From contig JAIFMT010000228.1 in assembly GCA_020048295.1 (NCBI GenBank), positions 1 through 8,286 of the forward strand: a stretch of DNA of 8,286 nt, given 5' to 3'. Of the stretch, positions 5,631-8,286 are shown piece after piece (position 1 is the first letter of the stretch; every line of letters begins with the position of its first letter). Source of the DNA: Rhodoferax sp. (lineage in GTDB: Bacteria > Pseudomonadota > Gammaproteobacteria > Burkholderiales > Burkholderiaceae). The notes under the pieces were generated by a model that saw only the letters and a list, made by a program, of their open reading frames with translations, ran no database searches and was not told where the DNA came from. The translations under genes and the position numbers were made by a program.

Positions 5631-6875
5631 ATGAAACGTGTTGATGATTTTCGCCTGATGTTTGGCAAAAAAGAAGTCGTGCCAATCATCGTGGGCGGCA
5701 TGGGCGTGGACATTTCCACGGCTGAATTGGCGCTGGAGGCGGCGCGCCTGGGTGGCATCGGACACATTTCAGATGCGATGGTCAACGATGTATCAGACCG
5801 GCGCTTTGACACCAGCTTTGTCAAGGACAAGACCAAGCTGTACAAGCACAACATCCTCAACGCCGACAAGTCCGAGGTCAAGTTTGACCTGGCCATTCTG
5901 GCCGAAGCGACACGCCGCCATATCGGCGCCACCATGGAAGCCAAAAAGGGCGACGGCCTGATCTTTGTCAATTGCATGGAAAAGCTGACCATGAACGGCC
6001 CGCGCGAAACGCTGCAAGTGCGCATGGCTTCGGCGCTGGATGCCGGCATTGACGGCATCACGCTGAGCGCCGGGCTGCATCTGGGCTCGTTTGGGCTGAT
6101 CGCCGAGCACCCGCGCTTTCGCGATGCCAAGCTGGGCATCATCGTCTCTAGCGTGCGCGCGCTGCAACTGTTTTTGCGCAAGAACGCGCGGCTCAACCGG
6201 CTGCCCGATTTTGTGGTGGTCGAAGGCCCGCTGGCCGGTGGCCACCTGGGTTTCGGGCTGGACTGGGCGCAATACGACCTGGCCACCATCATTGCCGAAG
6301 TCATCAAGTATGTGAACGACGAGCAGTTGGGCATCCCGGTGATTGCTGCAGGCGGCATTTTTACCGGCAGCGATGCGGTGGCGTTTCTGGAGAGCGGCTC
6401 GGCTGCCGTGCAGGTGGCCACCCGGTTCACTGTGGCGCAAGAGTGCGGTTTACCTGCCGACGTCAAGCAGGATTACTACCTGGCCAATGAGGACGACATC
6501 ATTGTCAACACCATTTCACCCACCGGCTATCCGATGCGCATGCTCAAGGGCTCACCGGCCATTGGCGATGGCATCCGGCCCAATTGCGAGTCGTATGGCT
6601 ACCTGCTCGACGGATCGGGCAATTGCGCCTACATCACCTCGTACAACCGTGAGCTGGCGCTGCACCCGGACGGTAAAAACATCTCGGTGCAAGACAAAAC
6701 CTGCCTGTGCACGCAAATGCGCAACTTCAAGCTGTGGACTTGTGGCCACTATACCTACCGCCTGAAAGACACCACGCGCAAAAACGCCGACGGCAGCTAC
6801 CAGTTGCTCAGCGCCGAGCACATCTTCAACGACTACCGCTACAGCACCGACCACCAGATTGCGTTGCCGGTCTGA
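5631..6875 (+). CDS. Nitronate monooxygenase / 2-nitropropane dioxygenase-family FMN protein with Cys-rich C-terminus
   Basis: 414 residues in an FMN-binding TIM barrel. VPIIVGGMGVDISTAELAL near residues 17-35 is the first strand and flavin-contact loop (family form PIIQGGMG). GITLSAGLH is at 142-150. VVVEGPLAGGHLGFGLD (196-211) holds the GGH motif, whose histidine (H205) corresponds to the catalytic base region. IPVIAAGGIFTGSDAVAFLESGS and VQVATRF (~235-266) are the phosphate-binding end of the barrel. After SPTGYPMRML the C-terminal ~110 residues are unlike the short nitronate monooxygenases and carry five cysteines: C319, C332, C358, C360 and C371 (CLCTQMRNFKLWTCG). That suggests a metal or Fe-S site, though this is inference. 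It may oxidise nitronates, or act as a reductase or isomerase on an acyl-CoA, since the family also contains FabK- and PfaD-like enzymes. The divergent CoA-transferase makes a CoA-linked role conceivable. The gene ends 17 bases from the convergent nitrate reductase stop. Confidence 0.9.
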   Translation: MKRVDDFRLMFGKKEVVPIIVGGMGVDISTAELALEAARLGGIGHISDAMVNDVSDRRFDTSFVKDKTKLYKHNILNADKSEVKFDLAILAEATRRHIGATMEAKKGDGLIFVNCMEKLTMNGPRETLQVRMASALDAGIDGITLSAGLHLGSFGLIAEHPRFRDAKLGIIVSSVRALQLFLRKNARLNRLPDFVVVEGPLAGGHLGFGLDWAQYDLATIIAEVIKYVNDEQLGIPVIAAGGIFTGSDAVAFLESGSAAVQVATRFTVAQECGLPADVKQDYYLANEDDIIVNTISPTGYPMRMLKGSPAIGDGIRPNCESYGYLLDGSGNCAYITSYNRELALHPDGKNISVQDKTCLCTQMRNFKLWTCGHYTYRLKDTTRKNADGSYQLLSAEHIFNDYRYSTDHQIALPV

Positions 6876-6892
6876 GCGCGGTCGCAGCGGCG

Positions 6893-8286
6893 TCAGGTGA
6901 TCGCCTTCACCAGCCGCTGCAGCGTGGGTCGGCACGAGCCGCACTCGGTGCCGCATTTCAGCGCCGCCTGCAGCGAAGCCAGTCGTTCGGTAGTGCTGCC
7001 GCTGGCGCTGCGCAGATGATCTTTGATGGCTTGTTCAGTGACATTCAGGCAGGTGCAGATTTGCGCACTGGCGGTGTGCTTTGCCAGACTGCTGGGGGCA
7101 GTGGCTGAGGGGCGCAGCAGCTGGTGTCCCATGCCGGTAGCCGGTAGCTCGTCTTGCAGCAGGGTTTTGATCCACGACTCGGCGCGGGTGTCACCGGCCA
7201 GCAAAAAGGCTTGCAGCTGGGTGCCATCGGTGGGGCCATCGCCCGGGTCGCTCAGCCGCACGGCGCGGCGCTGCCCCAGTCGGGCATCGGCATAGCGCAG
7301 GGCGTCGGTGGTGTGAAGACCCAGTGCAGCTTCAATTTGATCGAGCAGTGCGGTATCTGGCGGCGTGGCGTGTGCCGCCCTAAACAGCAGTCCGCTGCGA
7401 CTGCGGCCAAACGGCACACAGGTGGCAAATGCCATTTGTGGCATCAGCGTGGTCAGCGTCTGGCGTGCGCGGTGCACATCGGTGTCTGGCAACCAGGCCA
7501 GTCCCAGCAGGGTCCACGGCAGTTCGGCTTTGTCGATACGCACGGCGGCGTGCTTGAACTCAGGTTGCTTTGAGGTGGGGCAGTGCGCTGACGTGGTCAG
7601 CGCGTTGACCCCCGCCAGTGGCAGGCCGTTGGCATCCTGGCCGCTGAGCACCTCGCTGCCCCAGTGCATGGCCATGAACACCTGGGTCGGGGCCAGTTCG
7701 TCGCTGGCTTGCAGCGGTACCAGCAGCGTGCCGCGCGGGCTGCTTACGCGCACCAGTTCACCCTCTTTGAAACCCCGGCGGGCGATGTCCTGCGGGTGCA
7801 TTTGCAGGGTCGGCTCGGGCACATGGCCAAACAGGCGGCCCAGCAGGCCGGTGCGGCTCATGCCGTGCCACTGGTCACGCAGGCGTCCAGTGATGAGCGA
7901 GAACGGGTAGCGCGCGTTGCGCGCTTCGGCCAGTGGCACAAAGGCAACGCTGGCGAAGCGGGCGCGACCGTCCGGGGTGGGAAAGTGTCCGTCGGCGTAT
8001 AGGCGGGGTTGGCCAAAGTTCTGCTGCTCAGGTGCCGGCATTGCATCGTCACTGCTTGCTGAGTGGCTGGCATGAAGGCTGGTTTGTACGTGCGCCTGCG
8101 TGGGACTCAGACGGGCGTTGGTCGCTGATGCCGGGCAGGGCCACTGCTGCGGGCCGTGGCTGTCGAGCAGCGCGTAGCTTAAGCCTGTGATGTCGAGGTC
8201 GCGGCCACGGGTGGACTCGCGGTGCTCCTGCCACACCTGTTCGGCGCTGGTATAGGCAAACAGCGATGGCTGGCCCGGGCGTAGCA
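6893..8286 (-). CDS. nasA: Assimilatory nitrate reductase large subunit, C-terminal part (5' end outside window)
   Basis: Partial gene of 463 complete visible residues. The frame is open through the window edge (LRPGQPSLFAYTSAEQ at the start), so the GTG at 8236 is not a start. EHRESTRGRDLDITGLSYA and QPRLYADGHFPTPDGRARF are characteristic of the NasA/NarB molybdopterin enzymes. YPFSLITGRLRDQWHGMSRTG opens the C-terminal molybdopterin guanine dinucleotide-binding domain, which ends near KQPEFKHAAVRIDKA. The last ~55 residues (6896-7060) form a BFD-like [2Fe-2S] domain with CTCLNV and KCGTECGSCRPTL, the spacing being C-x-C-x31-C-x3-C-x2-C. This extra domain occurs in proteobacterial NasA proteins and passes electrons from NADH via a flavoprotein subunit. 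The enzyme is cytoplasmic and reduces nitrate to nitrite for nitrogen assimilation. About 40 low-complexity residues between GPQQWPCP and QPRLYADG look longer than usual. Transcription comes from outside the right edge, where nitrite reductase and nitrate transport genes would be expected. Confidence 0.93.
   Translation of the reverse strand, partial: LRPGQPSLFAYTSAEQVWQEHRESTRGRDLDITGLSYALLDSHGPQQWPCPASATNARLSPTQAHVQTSLHASHSASSDDAMPAPEQQNFGQPRLYADGHFPTPDGRARFASVAFVPLAEARNARYPFSLITGRLRDQWHGMSRTGLLGRLFGHVPEPTLQMHPQDIARRGFKEGELVRVSSPRGTLLVPLQASDELAPTQVFMAMHWGSEVLSGQDANGLPLAGVNALTTSAHCPTSKQPEFKHAAVRIDKAELPWTLLGLAWLPDTDVHRARQTLTTLMPQMAFATCVPFGRSRSGLLFRAAHATPPDTALLDQIEAALGLHTTDALRYADARLGQRRAVRLSDPGDGPTDGTQLQAFLLAGDTRAESWIKTLLQDELPATGMGHQLLRPSATAPSSLAKHTASAQICTCLNVTEQAIKDHLRSASGSTTERLASLQAALKCGTECGSCRPTLQRLVKAIT

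Noticed and set aside
5492..6466. 324-codon open frame on the - strand
   Set aside because: It lies antisense to the well supported flavoprotein gene, has no recognisable domain, and its composition follows from the opposite strand's codon bias.

Overview
The window looks like chromosome from a GC-rich betaproteobacterium, most likely Comamonadaceae (Rhodoferax/Polaromonas/Acidovorax-like). This rests on the GC-rich codon use, the style of the proteins, and a short AT-richer element (TAGCT...AAGNGCT) that I associate from memory with intergenic DNA of that family. No database could be consulted, so the placement is inference.

Left third (1-2464, + strand): an envelope cassette. It starts inside the C-terminal part of an FtsX/LolE/MacB-type ABC permease. 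After 94 bases comes a secreted LolA-like protein (outer membrane lipoprotein-sorting family), then a signal-peptide-bearing protein that looks like an outer membrane beta-barrel. As written, the LolA-like gene and the barrel gene form one 629-codon frame. The junction shows a second signal peptide, a GGAG Shine-Dalgarno before ATG 1340, and an out-of-frame ending with its TGA just before that ATG. The likely original state is two genes, joined by a frameshift near 1280-1292, either natural or a sequence error. Together they suggest an inner membrane-periplasm-outer membrane route for a lipid or lipoprotein.

Middle (2480-4362, - strand): a LytS/LytTR two-component pair, histidine kinase then response regulator, translationally coupled by an ATGA overlap. 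It converges on the barrel gene with 15 bases between them. Both genes carry a local patch of atypical codons that aligns without gaps to the intergenic element at 507-537. This suggests that a dispersed repeat has been built into two reading frames.

Right half: a short CaiB/BaiF family III CoA-transferase (4504-5436, -) is divergent from a nitronate monooxygenase-family flavoprotein (5631-6875, +) with a cysteine-rich C-terminus. They share a 194-base region with two inverted repeats. The flavoprotein gene converges, 17 bases apart, on the C-terminal part of an assimilatory nitrate reductase large subunit (6893 to the window edge, -) that ends in a BFD-type [2Fe-2S] domain.

The genes form four or five separate transcription units; I see no evidence that the whole window is one pathway. 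I saw no tRNA, rRNA, CRISPR array, insertion sequence, prophage gene or clear rho-independent terminator. No stretch over 300 bases lacks a gene.
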